DNA from: Spongiibacter marinus
GTDB taxonomy: Bacteria > Pseudomonadota > Gammaproteobacteria > Pseudomonadales > Spongiibacteraceae
Length of the DNA: 64,000 nucleotides
Assembly (NCBI RefSeq): GCF_016906995.1
Contig: NZ_JAFBBD010000002.1
Span: 333,667-397,666, forward strand
Direction of reading: 5' to 3'
Shown here: piece after piece, positions 17,492 to 25,375 of the stretch
Layout of the letters: each line of letters begins with the position of its first letter
Position numbering within the stretch: position 1 is the stretch's first letter
Position numbers and translations under genes: made by a program
The notes under the pieces: generated by a model
What the model saw: only the letters and a program-made list of their open reading frames with translations
What the model was told of the DNA's origin: nothing
The model's database searches: none

Positions 17492-18209
17492 TGGCGCGGA
17501 CACGCTGAGCTTGTCATCACCCCTGCCCGCAGGTGGATTTATCGAGCAGGTTTCGCTGCTGCCAATGCCCGAATTGGCAGTTAACGCGGTGCATTGTCGT
17601 TTTAAACAAAGCCGTTATACCCCAGACCTGTTGACCTCTTGGGGAATTGCTTTGCCAGCCTCTTTGGCGCGGGTGTCGGCCGCGCGCCAGGCGCAATTCC
17701 TTGCCGGTCGTTATGCTGCTTGTTATGCGCTGGGTATAGAAAACGTAGAGAATCACAGCCCGGCAAGGCGAGATACCGGCGAGGTCATATGGCCGCAGGG
17801 GATTACCGGCTCCATCAGCCACTGCGACGACAGCGCGCTGTGCGTGGTCGGACGTGGAGGGCATTTGGGGATCGATATTGAGCCATTAGTCGCCAGCGAT
17901 GCTATTGACGAATTGTGGCGCTTGGTGGGTGATGACAAGGAATGGCAGCGGCTCTCTATGTTGCCTCGCGATCGCGCGTTAACGCTGCTGTTTTCTGCCA
18001 AAGAGAGCTTGTACAAAGCGCTGTTCCCTCGCTTGCAGCGCTACATCGACTTTTCCGAAGTGCGTGTTATCGCGGTCGATCCGGAGCGGCGCACGCTCCA
18101 GTTCAAGCCGCGCTCCGCGCTGGGCTTGGCCTTGCCAAGGGGCTGTATATTTACCGTGTATTGGCAGTGGCTGGGAGAGCGCTGCCTAAGTTACACGCGC
18201 TGCGACTAA
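17436..18209 (+). CDS. 4'-phosphopantetheinyl transferase, EntD/Sfp type
   Basis: 257 residues if started at GTG 17436, which overlaps the glycosyltransferase by 56 bases. A shorter start at ATG 17562 cannot be excluded. Conserved motifs: GSISH around the middle, GIDIE (Mg-binding) and FSAKESLYK (CoA/Mg-binding Glu and Lys). It transfers 4'-phosphopantetheine from CoA to the PCP serine, here most obviously Ser1041 of the NRPS encoded two genes upstream, making the operon self-sufficient for activation. Its 3' end overlaps the convergent antiporter gene by 4 bases (CTAA). Confidence 0.9.
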   Translation: MSQAPLLIATLPSPALRNSGADTLSLSSPLPAGGFIEQVSLLPMPELAVNAVHCRFKQSRYTPDLLTSWGIALPASLARVSAARQAQFLAGRYAACYALGIENVENHSPARRDTGEVIWPQGITGSISHCDDSALCVVGRGGHLGIDIEPLVASDAIDELWRLVGDDKEWQRLSMLPRDRALTLLFSAKESLYKALFPRLQRYIDFSEVRVIAVDPERRTLQFKPRSALGLALPRGCIFTVYWQWLGERCLSYTRCD

Positions 18210-19630
18210 GCCTCTTCTATGGCAATGTTGAAGCGCATATACAGCATCGACATAAAGGGGCTGATCAAATTAAAAAAGCAAAAGGGCAGGTAGCTGAGCG
18301 TTGCAACGCCGAGGGCGGTGGCATGAAATGCGCCGCAGGTGTTCCAGGGAACCAGTACTGAGGTGGCGGTTCCGGCGTCTTCCAGCGTGCGGCTGAGGTT
18401 GCGCTGACTCAGCCCCTGCTGGGCGTACATGTCGCCGTACATTCGCCCGCCAATAAGAATGGTCAGATACTGCTCGGCCGCCGTGAGATTGAGCACCCCA
18501 CAGCTGCCAGCCGTGGTTGCCACGAGCGACGTCCGGCTGCGCGCCAGTCTTTTTAGTCCGCTTGTAATGTCGCCGAGCAAGCCCGAGGCTTCCATCATGC
18601 CACCGAAAACCACAGCGCTTAAAATAAGCCATATTGTATTGAGCATGCCTGCCATGCCGCTGCTGGCCAGCAAGGTATCACTAAAGCTGTGACCGGTGAT
18701 GATCTCGCTACTTCCTACAATGGTTTGCACCAGCCCCTTGTACAGCCCACTTGCCGAACGCTCGCCACCAATTTGATAGACCAATTCCGGCTGCACATAG
18801 GCGGAGATCACCGTGCCGATGAGCGTTGCAATAAACATCACGGGCAGCGCCGGAACGCGTTTTACGATCATGACAACGACGAGCAGCGGCGCAAGCAATA
18901 GCCAGCCCGACAGGGTCATGCTGGTGCTCAAGGCATTCATAATCGCTTGCGTCTCGGCGACCTCCCTTCCACTGCTGTGGTGTATACCCAGCCCAACAAA
19001 AATAAGCAGGGCAATGGCAAACGAGGGTAGTGTGGTGAGGGCGAGGTAGCGCACGTGACTGAACAACTCGACATTGCACACACCTGCGGCCAGGTTGGTG
19101 GTATCGGAAAGGGGAGAGAGCTTGTCGCCAAAGTAGGCGCCAGAGATGACGGCGCCAGCGGTGATGGCTTCACTCATACCGAGTCCCACCCCGGTTGCCA
19201 TCATGGCAATGCCGATGGTGGCCGCCGTGGTCCAGGAACTGCCAATGGCCGTTGACACAATGGCGCAGACAATTGCCGCGGCAGCATAAAACCAGCTGGG
19301 GTCGGCCAGCTGCAATCCATAGTAGATAAGCGTGGGTACGATACCGGCGACCGTCCAGGTGCTGGACAGCGCGCCAATCATAAACAGCATTAAGATGGGG
19401 ATGATCGCAACGCTGATCACTTTCAGCATGCCGTCTTGCAGGGTTTGCCAGGGGCGACCGCGGTGCAGGCCGATAACGGCCGCGACGCCGCCCCCCAGCA
19501 GCAGTGCCAGCTGGTTGGGGCCTTCTATACCGGCATCGCCATAGAGATAGACATTGAGACCAAGCAGGCCGAGAACCAAGCATAGCGGGAGGAGGGCTAT
19601 GCCGACATGATTAGAGCGGACTGGGGTCAT
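18206..19630 (-). CDS. NhaC-family Na+/H+ antiporter
   Basis: 474 residues with about a dozen hydrophobic helices. The family segment GAYFGDKLSPLSDTTNLA is present, as is the related repeat near the C-terminus (NLTAAEQYLTILIGGRMYG). It exchanges Na+ (or another cation or organic substrate, as some relatives such as malate/lactate MleN do) for protons across the inner membrane. It is transcribed convergently with the PPTase. It has a start ATG at 19630 and no obvious operon partner, since the P450 gene upstream on the same strand ends in a hairpin. Confidence 0.87.
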   Translation of the reverse strand: MTPVRSNHVGIALLPLCLVLGLLGLNVYLYGDAGIEGPNQLALLLGGGVAAVIGLHRGRPWQTLQDGMLKVISVAIIPILMLFMIGALSSTWTVAGIVPTLIYYGLQLADPSWFYAAAAIVCAIVSTAIGSSWTTAATIGIAMMATGVGLGMSEAITAGAVISGAYFGDKLSPLSDTTNLAAGVCNVELFSHVRYLALTTLPSFAIALLIFVGLGIHHSSGREVAETQAIMNALSTSMTLSGWLLLAPLLVVVMIVKRVPALPVMFIATLIGTVISAYVQPELVYQIGGERSASGLYKGLVQTIVGSSEIITGHSFSDTLLASSGMAGMLNTIWLILSAVVFGGMMEASGLLGDITSGLKRLARSRTSLVATTAGSCGVLNLTAAEQYLTILIGGRMYGDMYAQQGLSQRNLSRTLEDAGTATSVLVPWNTCGAFHATALGVATLSYLPFCFFNLISPFMSMLYMRFNIAIEEA

Positions 19631-19691
19631 TGGCGTTGGCTACCACACATTGCTGTTTTTTGTTTGTAGTGGCCAGAATAGCGGGCGCGTT

Positions 19692-19718
19692 GCGGTGGCG
19701 CCACTTTGGCACCACCGC
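19692..19718 (-). terminator. Hairpin downstream of the P450 gene
   Basis: A 12-bp stem (GCGGTGGCGCCA with TGGCACCACCGC, one G-T pair) surrounds a 3-base loop, just after the P450 stop on the minus strand. No U tract follows, so it may act as an RNA 3'-end stabiliser or a weak terminator. Confidence 0.45.
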
Positions 19719-19724
19719 AGAGGC

Positions 19725-20972
19725 TTAGCGGTTGGTTTTTACCCGCAGGGATTTAAAGCTAATGGAGTTGTGGTCCTCCAGGTCGCGCTCGGGCTCCTCT
19801 GCTAATGTAGCGTTGGGGAACTGGCGGAAAAACTCGCGCATACTCAAGTACAACTGATGTTTTGCCAGCGCGGCACCGATGCAATAGCGAGGGCCATAAC
19901 CAAAGAGTACGTCTGGATTGAACTCGCGGCGTACATCCAGGCGATAGGGGTCGTCGAAAAAATCGGGGTCGTGATCTTTTAGGTGGGGCATCATTAACAC
20001 CATTTGCCCTTTCTTCACCTGTTGTCCAAGTAGTTCACGGTCTTCCGGAACGTAGCGGGCAAAGCCCATTTTCGAGTTGCCTGCCCAGCGCATAATTTCG
20101 CTAAAGGCGTTAGAGAAGGTGGCGGTAGACTCCAATGCCAGGGGGATCTGATCTGGGTTCTTCAAAAAGGCATAGGCTGACCACTGCTGCGCCATCAACG
20201 TAGTGTCGGCGCCAGCGCCAATCAATGCCAGGATCAGGGTAACGATATCCCACTCGTCGAAGTCGTCGTTTTCCGCTTCCACTTGCAGCAGCGCGCTGAG
20301 GAAGTCCTCTTCGCCTACGGGTGACAGGCGGCGCTCGGCGATGACTTCCAGCAAGATATCGATGGCCAGGTTGCTGTCTTGCTGGGCTTTTTCCCGGCGC
20401 TCGTCGGAGATAGTCGGGTTCCAGGTTTCGGTAAAGGTCAGCACCGTTTGCTTGATCTGGGGCCAGTATTTTTCTGGAATACCCACCATGCGAGTGATGG
20501 AGATAAAGGGGATGTGCCGCGCGACATCTTCAATATAGTCGAATTCATCGGCGTCTTTTAAGCCCTCGAAAAGGCGGACGATATCGGGCTCGATGCGTCG
20601 GTTGATGTTATCAACAACATTGCGAGAAAACGCCGGGGAAGTGATTTTGCGAATAAGGCGGTGGTGGTCCGGGTCAGCCAGCAGGCTGTGGCCCACCAGG
20701 GCGCGCTCGAAGTTATTCCAGTTTTCTTCCAGTGGCCGTGGCGGCGCAAACTCCCAGTCGTAAAAGTCTGAGCTCAGGTACTCATTCTTCCAGCAATCCA
20801 TAATGTCGGGCATGCGGGTCATAACCCAGCACATCCAGGGGGCATACCACACCAAGCGACCGCGCTCGGAAAGCGCCTTGCACTGGGGGCCGGGATCCAA
20901 GGCATATTCCATGGAATTGGGATTGAAGATAGATTCGATCGGGGGCAGCTCACGCTGTTCGGTGGTTTGCAT
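19725..20972 (-). CDS. Cytochrome P450
   Basis: About 415 residues, soluble bacterial class. ATG 20972 is chosen because AAGGAG lies 8 bases upstream; an earlier GTG overlaps that ribosome site. Landmarks: I-helix LIGAGADTT near residue 250, ExxR as EIMR, and the heme loop FGYGPRYCIGAALAKHQL with the axial Cys about 60 residues from the end. It hydroxylates a hydrophobic substrate using electrons from a ferredoxin and reductase, neither of which is encoded next to it. It is divergent from an SDR-TetR pair across a 154-base region holding a near-perfect inverted repeat. A role in terpenoid, steroid or fatty-acid oxidation is likely but unproven. Confidence 0.93.
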   Translation of the reverse strand: MQTTEQRELPPIESIFNPNSMEYALDPGPQCKALSERGRLVWYAPWMCWVMTRMPDIMDCWKNEYLSSDFYDWEFAPPRPLEENWNNFERALVGHSLLADPDHHRLIRKITSPAFSRNVVDNINRRIEPDIVRLFEGLKDADEFDYIEDVARHIPFISITRMVGIPEKYWPQIKQTVLTFTETWNPTISDERREKAQQDSNLAIDILLEVIAERRLSPVGEEDFLSALLQVEAENDDFDEWDIVTLILALIGAGADTTLMAQQWSAYAFLKNPDQIPLALESTATFSNAFSEIMRWAGNSKMGFARYVPEDRELLGQQVKKGQMVLMMPHLKDHDPDFFDDPYRLDVRREFNPDVLFGYGPRYCIGAALAKHQLYLSMREFFRQFPNATLAEEPERDLEDHNSISFKSLRVKTNR

Positions 20973-21040
20973 TGCGTACACTCCTTATCTTTATTGTTTT
21001 GCACCGCCGCAACGGCTCGCAAAAATATCGGTGTTTGCGA

Positions 21041-21064
21041 AAAAATATACTACCGTGTATTTTT
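21041..21064. promoter_or_regulatory. Inverted repeat in the P450/SDR divergent promoter, candidate TetR operator
   Basis: AAAAATATAC-TACC-GTGTATTTTT: 10-base arms, 9 of 10 positions symmetric. It contains TATACT (21046-21051), which could be a -10 for the SDR direction. The right half (ACCGTGTATTTTT) recurs in near-identical form before the Rieske gene. Confidence 0.5.
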
Positions 21065-21126
21065 ATTCTCAAGTGACATTATTTTTAATTTACCGCGCGT
21101 CGCGGCGATAACAATAAGGAGTGGTA

Positions 21127-22005
21127 ATGCAAAACTTTACAGACAAGGTAGCGGTAATCACCGGCGGGGCCAGTGGTGTGGGGCGCGCATTGGCGCTCGC
21201 GCTGGCCGATGAGGGAGCCAAGCTGGTGATTGCCGACATCGAAGAAAATGCTTTGCAGCGCTGCAAAGCGGAATTGGAGGAGCGCGGAGCCCAGTGTTTG
21301 GCGCAACGCGCCGATGTTACGCAGCCAGAGTCGATGGCTGCTCTTGCCGAGGCGGCGTTTACCCACTTTTCCGGGGTGCACCTCGTTTTTGCCAACGCCG
21401 GTGTGGGGACGGGCGAAGGCGGCAATATGTGGGAGTACAGCGCCAATGATTGGGAGTGGGGCTTCCGGGTAAATACCTGGGGCTTGATCAACACCATTAA
21501 CGCCTTTGTCCCCCGCTTGGTGGAGCAGGGCGAAGAGGCGCACTTTGTGGTGACTGGCTCGGGGAATGGCGCGTTCTTAATGTTACCGGATACGCCGATC
21601 TACACCGCGACCAAGGCAGCGGCGCAGGCGATTACGGAAAACCTGCATTTTCAGTTGCAGGCCCAGCAATCGCCGGTGAAGGTCAATGCCCTGTTTCCCG
21701 GCCCACATGTGGTGAATACCGGCATCTTTAATTCTGAACGCAATCGTCCTGAGGATTTGCCCGTCGACCCGAATAAGCCCGATTCTGGTATTCACTCGGT
21801 CGATGATATGAAGGCGATCATGGCGCAATACGATATGGAGTTGAAAACCACCGAGCCGGAAGAAGTTGCTGCGTTTGCGCTCAACGGGCTGCGCGAAGAC
21901 AAGTTTTGGATTACCCCAATGTCGGAGAAGTCCCGGGCCGCCTTTATTGAGCGCACCCAGGGCATTCTCAATGGCGTAACGCCAACGCCGCCAAACGTAC
22001 TGTAG
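21127..22005 (+). CDS. Short-chain dehydrogenase/reductase
   Basis: 292 residues. AAGGAG (21116-21121) sits 5 bases before ATG 21127, so this start is preferred over GTG 21121. It is a classical SDR: cofactor motif TGGASGVGRA at the N-terminus, VFANAG in the middle, and catalytic YTATK followed by an extended C-terminal substrate loop. It oxidises or reduces an alcohol/ketone with NAD(P). Its stop contains the ribosome site of the downstream TetR gene, so the two are translationally linked. Divergence from a P450 suggests that the P450 hydroxylates and this enzyme oxidises the product, or that both act in the same pathway. Confidence 0.9.
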   Translation: MQNFTDKVAVITGGASGVGRALALALADEGAKLVIADIEENALQRCKAELEERGAQCLAQRADVTQPESMAALAEAAFTHFSGVHLVFANAGVGTGEGGNMWEYSANDWEWGFRVNTWGLINTINAFVPRLVEQGEEAHFVVTGSGNGAFLMLPDTPIYTATKAAAQAITENLHFQLQAQQSPVKVNALFPGPHVVNTGIFNSERNRPEDLPVDPNKPDSGIHSVDDMKAIMAQYDMELKTTEPEEVAAFALNGLREDKFWITPMSEKSRAAFIERTQGILNGVTPTPPNVL

Positions 22006-22016
22006 GAGGCATTCGC

Positions 22017-22676
22017 TTGACGGACCGGCTTACGCTACCATTCGACGCTTTGACAGAGATGGGAGAATCATCGGTGCCAGCGAGCCAGCTTGGTCGGCGA
22101 GAGCGCAAAAAAAAGGCCGTGCGCGAGACCATTCGTAAAGAGACATTGCGCTTGATCGGCCGCCATGGGGTAGACGGGCTGACCATCGACGCGATCTGTG
22201 ATTGCGTGGATATCGCCAAGAAAACCTTTTACAACTACTACGCGACCAAACATGACTTAATGGTGGAGCTGTGTCAGGAGGAGTTGCTGCAACGCACCGA
22301 TCAATTGATTGACGATGTGCTGGCCAGCGGTAAATCTTTTGAGCAACAGCTCGGTCACATCATTGAGGTGTTTATCAATCGCGAGCAGTTGGCGGGCGGT
22401 ATCGAACGTGAGCTGATCGCCTATTCAGTCGGCGCAATGTCGGCGAATATTAGCCAGGGCGCGGGGCAGTTGGCCTTTATTAACAGTAGCTTCCTGCGTT
22501 TGTATGAGCACAATCGCCAGGCCTTAAAGCCGGAGCTGAGTCCGGCTTTCTGTGCGGAAATGACCGTGGGCATGTTCAATGCCATCACGCTGAACTGGGT
22601 GCACGATGAAAGTTACGATTCAGAAACCCGTTATCGTCAATTACTCGCCTTTATAAAAAGCAGCATGCTTGCCTGA
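22017..22676 (+). CDS. TetR/AcrR family transcriptional regulator
   Basis: 219 residues from a TTG start at 22017. AGGAGG (22004-22009) is ideally spaced 7 bases away and overlaps the SDR stop, so TTG is favoured. The N-terminal helix-turn-helix runs from about residue 33 (RETIRKETLRLIGRHGVDGLTIDAI, then DIAKKTFYNYYATKHDL). The C-terminal ligand domain is not diagnostic. It is co-transcribed with the SDR and closed by a strong terminator. It probably represses the P450, SDR and Rieske promoters via the ACCGTRTAY-type elements noted separately. Confidence 0.9.
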   Translation: MTDRLTLPFDALTEMGESSVPASQLGRRERKKKAVRETIRKETLRLIGRHGVDGLTIDAICDCVDIAKKTFYNYYATKHDLMVELCQEELLQRTDQLIDDVLASGKSFEQQLGHIIEVFINREQLAGGIERELIAYSVGAMSANISQGAGQLAFINSSFLRLYEHNRQALKPELSPAFCAEMTVGMFNAITLNWVHDESYDSETRYRQLLAFIKSSMLA

Positions 22677-22686
22677 AAGCGCCGCT

Positions 22687-22725
22687 GTGCTGGCATCGGT
22701 AGACCGATGTCAGCACTTTTCTTTT
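22687..22725 (+). terminator. Rho-independent terminator after the TetR gene
   Basis: GTGCTGGCATCGG pairs with CCGATGTCAGCAC (13 bp, one G-U) over a TAGA loop, followed by TTTTCTTTT. Confidence 0.9.
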
Positions 22726-22766
22726 CCCGCCTTACCAATCAGTAATCATTTCTCCGCTGCTCTCGC

Positions 22767-22797
22767 TTGACCGAAATAGGGAAACCGTATACTTTTT
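22767..22797 (+). promoter_or_regulatory. Promoter with embedded operator half-site before the Rieske gene
   Basis: TTGACC (22767) and TATACT (22788-22793) resemble sigma-70 hexamers, with a short 15-base spacer. ACCGTATACTTTTT (22784-22797) overlaps the -10 and closely matches ACCGTGTATTTTT in the P450/SDR operator, suggesting control by the same TetR protein. Confidence 0.4.
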
Positions 22798-22840
22798 TTA
22801 CATCACGGTTACCTTTTTGAGAGAAGGGTCAGGAGGGAGA

Positions 22841-23815
22841 ATGAATAATAGATATAAGAAGCCCATCCCATGCGGCTGGTTTGCCATTGAGTACAGCAAA
22901 GAGCTCGCCCCTAAGGATGTGAAGCCGCTGAAGTATTTCGGCCGGGACCTGGTGCTGTTTCGCACGGAATCGGGTGAGGCAGTATTGCTAGACGCCCACT
23001 GCCCGCACTTGGGTGCTCATCTGGGGCACGGTGGTCAGGTAAAGGGGGAGAGCATCGCCTGTCCCTTCCACGCCTGGGAATTTAACGGCGAGGGCTTTTG
23101 TACCAAGGTGCCCTACGCGAAAAATATGCCGCCTAAAGTCGATGGCAAGCAGGCAATTGGCAACTACCCTGTGGTGGAGCTGAATCAAATGATTTGGGCC
23201 TGGTATCACCCCCAAGGGGTGGCGCCGCTGTGGGAGGTTGAGCGCCACGCCGAGTTGCACTCCGACGAGTGGACGGAGATGGATGTCTTCGATTGGCAGA
23301 TTAACTCGATCATTCAGGAGACCGGTGAAAATGCCGTGGACATCGCGCATTTTGTGACCGTTCATGAGTCTCCGGAAATGCCGGATGGCCACGTCACCAT
23401 CGACGGTTACAAACGCAGCACGCTGATGGACAGCCTACAGCACGCCATCGATGAAGAGGGTAATGTAGACCTGAGTGGCGAGAACTATGACCAGGGGCGT
23501 CTGGAAACCTATTCATTTGGCCCGGGACAAACCTACCAAAAATTCTCTCGCATGTTCGATATTGTCATGATGGGCACCATCACACCTATCGACGACCAGA
23601 ACATTCACATGCGTTTTAACTTCTCTATGCCAAAACAGCAGAGTGGTGAGCACACCCTATACGCCAATGCCTTCCGCGACGAGATCGTTCGCCAAGTCGG
23701 TCAGGATATCCCTATCTGGGAAAACAAAGTGTATCTGGAGCACCCCACGCTGTGTGATGGCGACGGCCCGATCGCAAAATACCGTAAGTGGTTTGAGCAA
23801 TTTTACGCGGCGTAG
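22841..23815 (+). CDS. Rieske [2Fe-2S] non-heme iron oxygenase (KshA-like)
   Basis: 324 residues; ATG 22841 has AGGAGG 4 bases upstream. The N-terminal Rieske domain binds 2Fe-2S through C-P-H at the start of CPHLGAHLGHGG and C-P-F-H in the ACPFHAW segment. The catalytic domain has the mononuclear-iron motif ENAVDIAHFVTVH (bridging Asp plus two His). This is the single-component oxygenase type of 3-ketosteroid 9-alpha-hydroxylase (KshA) and related cholesterol-modifying enzymes. It requires a separate flavin reductase not encoded here. A steroid or polycyclic terpenoid substrate is a reasonable guess but not shown. It is followed 50 bases later by an acetoacetate-decarboxylase-family gene. 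Confidence 0.9.
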   Translation: MNNRYKKPIPCGWFAIEYSKELAPKDVKPLKYFGRDLVLFRTESGEAVLLDAHCPHLGAHLGHGGQVKGESIACPFHAWEFNGEGFCTKVPYAKNMPPKVDGKQAIGNYPVVELNQMIWAWYHPQGVAPLWEVERHAELHSDEWTEMDVFDWQINSIIQETGENAVDIAHFVTVHESPEMPDGHVTIDGYKRSTLMDSLQHAIDEEGNVDLSGENYDQGRLETYSFGPGQTYQKFSRMFDIVMMGTITPIDDQNIHMRFNFSMPKQQSGEHTLYANAFRDEIVRQVGQDIPIWENKVYLEHPTLCDGDGPIAKYRKWFEQFYAA

Positions 23816-23865
23816 ATCGCGGTGCTCAACCCGTCCCAAAACCATAATAACGAGGAATAACTACC

Positions 23866-24636
23866 ATGACTGACTCCAACGCCCCTATGGGTAAGCCCGG
23901 CGATATTCTCAACTGGCCGATGCTAAAAATTCGCTATAAAACGGACGCTGAGGCGATAGCGAAACTTTTACCGCCCGGTATTGAGCCAGGTAAAGAACCG
24001 GGCGTGACCATTACTATTTATAACTTCCCGGTATTAAATGAGCCCGAGTATGGTTGCGTGGTGAATGTTGACGCTAACTACAATGGCATTGAAGGCGAGT
24101 ACACTCTGGGTATTGCCATCGATCAGGAGGCGGCAATTTACGGAAGTCACGAGCGCTGGGGGCAGCCGAAGTATTATGGGGAGACCCAGTACTTCCGCTT
24201 GATGGACTACGTATCAGCAAAGGTGAGCCACCGCGGATATACCTTTCTGGAGTTTAAGGGGCAGGTGACCGGTGAGGGCGAGATTCCCCCGGAGCACGAA
24301 ACGAATGAGTGGTGGATAAAGCACCTGCGCGGTGTGGATATGGAAAACCCCAGCTGGGACTTCCCACCTCACGTTGTGCGTGTTTACGCAAAATACGGCA
24401 CGGCGCATATCGAGAAATTGCAGGGCCAGGTCACGCTAAATGACAGCCCTTGGGACCCTCTGGCCAGCAAACTGCCTATGCGAACGGAGGCCGAGGCATG
24501 GCTGTGGACACCGATTTTCCTCGACCGTCGCATTACGCTCGAAGGCCCGCTGGACCCCGAGGGCTTTATGCCCTTTGCCGACACCATTGGCGGCTCTCGC
24601 TGGCCCGGTGAAAATGGTGGCCCCAAACAAGCCTAG
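23866..24636 (+). CDS. Acetoacetate decarboxylase family protein
   Basis: 256 residues. It shows the family beta-cone pattern with the catalytic-lysine segment SHERWGQPKYYGE (Lys after GQP). In the family this Lys forms a Schiff base with a beta-keto acid. Many distant members act as aldolase-dehydratases or are of unknown function, so decarboxylation is not assured. GAGGAA precedes ATG 23866. It is probably co-transcribed with the Rieske gene and is followed by a strong terminator, making a two-gene unit that may process a ring-opened or keto product. Confidence 0.85.
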   Translation: MTDSNAPMGKPGDILNWPMLKIRYKTDAEAIAKLLPPGIEPGKEPGVTITIYNFPVLNEPEYGCVVNVDANYNGIEGEYTLGIAIDQEAAIYGSHERWGQPKYYGETQYFRLMDYVSAKVSHRGYTFLEFKGQVTGEGEIPPEHETNEWWIKHLRGVDMENPSWDFPPHVVRVYAKYGTAHIEKLQGQVTLNDSPWDPLASKLPMRTEAEAWLWTPIFLDRRITLEGPLDPEGFMPFADTIGGSRWPGENGGPKQA

Positions 24637-24646
24637 AACCACCCTC

Positions 24647-24672
24647 GCCGGGTATCACCGCCCGGCTTTTTT
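24647..24672 (+). terminator. Rho-independent terminator after the Rieske/ADC unit
   Basis: GCCGGG/CCCGGC stem with an 8-base loop followed by six T, 11 bases after the stop. Confidence 0.88.
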
Positions 24673-24723
24673 CCGCTTTTCTGTGAGCTTGTCGCGCCGA
24701 TAAGCTGATCTCCCTCATTGCTG

Positions 24724-24765
24724 TTGATTCAGGTCAATGGGAATGGCGTTGCCGCATATTATGAT
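24724..24765 (+). promoter_or_regulatory. FNR/Anr box and -10 (class II) for the hemerythrin-hemN unit
   Basis: TTGATTCAGGTCAA (24724-24737) matches TTGAT-N4-ATCAA at 9 of 10 positions. TATGAT (24760-24765) sits exactly at the -10 position for an activator centred at -41.5, giving a start near 24772. Confidence 0.75.
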
Positions 24766-24794
24766 GCCTTGGCTAGAATAATATGGAGCGGGCC

Positions 24795-25358
24795 ATGCAT
24801 CCCATTTTTTTGCAGTTGGAAACGGATCATCAGCGCATGCAGCGAATGCTGTATGACCTCAATCATCAAATTGAGAGCTACTTTGGCTTACATGATGCGC
24901 CGGCGGATGTCGACGCAATGATGCGTTGCCTGGATTACATCCAGATCTACCCCGAAGTATGGCACCACCCTGTTGAAGATATCATTTTTAGACAGCTGCT
25001 CACCAAGCCCGGAGTGAATCACTACGCCGTGGAAAATGTATTGCGAGACCACGGCATGCTGGAGGCCTTGAGTGATCAGCTGTCGCTGATATTTTCTGAA
25101 TTGCGGCTGAGTGAAAAGCCTGTCCGGCCGGCAATTATTCGCTTAAGTAAGCATTATCACAGTCGTCAGATATCGCACATTCATGAAGAGCGAGGCATCT
25201 TTCAGATGGCCGGAGAGTTGTTTGGCGACGCTGATTGGCAGGCGATTGAGCGCGAGATAGATGCCGTCATCGGGCCGATTGGTCAGCACGAGCGAGATGA
25301 TTATCTATCGACATTTAAGCCTGAGCATGCGTCTTACTCTGGTGCATTCAAACAGTAG
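24795..25358 (+). CDS. Hemerythrin-like HHE-domain protein
   Basis: 187 residues from ATG 24795, which has GGAG 6 bases upstream and agrees with the predicted transcript start at 24772. An in-frame ATG at 24783 would leave almost no leader. Iron-ligand-type residues appear in the order H in LETDHQRM, HH and E in WHHPVEDIIF, H in LRDHGML, and HYHSRQISHIHEERGIF. This fits a di-iron four-helix bundle as in DUF/hemerythrin proteins that bind O2 or NO or repair iron centres. It lies 17 bases before hemN behind an FNR box, so it is probably made under low oxygen. Confidence 0.82.
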   Translation: MHPIFLQLETDHQRMQRMLYDLNHQIESYFGLHDAPADVDAMMRCLDYIQIYPEVWHHPVEDIIFRQLLTKPGVNHYAVENVLRDHGMLEALSDQLSLIFSELRLSEKPVRPAIIRLSKHYHSRQISHIHEERGIFQMAGELFGDADWQAIEREIDAVIGPIGQHERDDYLSTFKPEHASYSGAFKQ

Positions 25359-25375
25359 TATTGAAGGGAATATCC

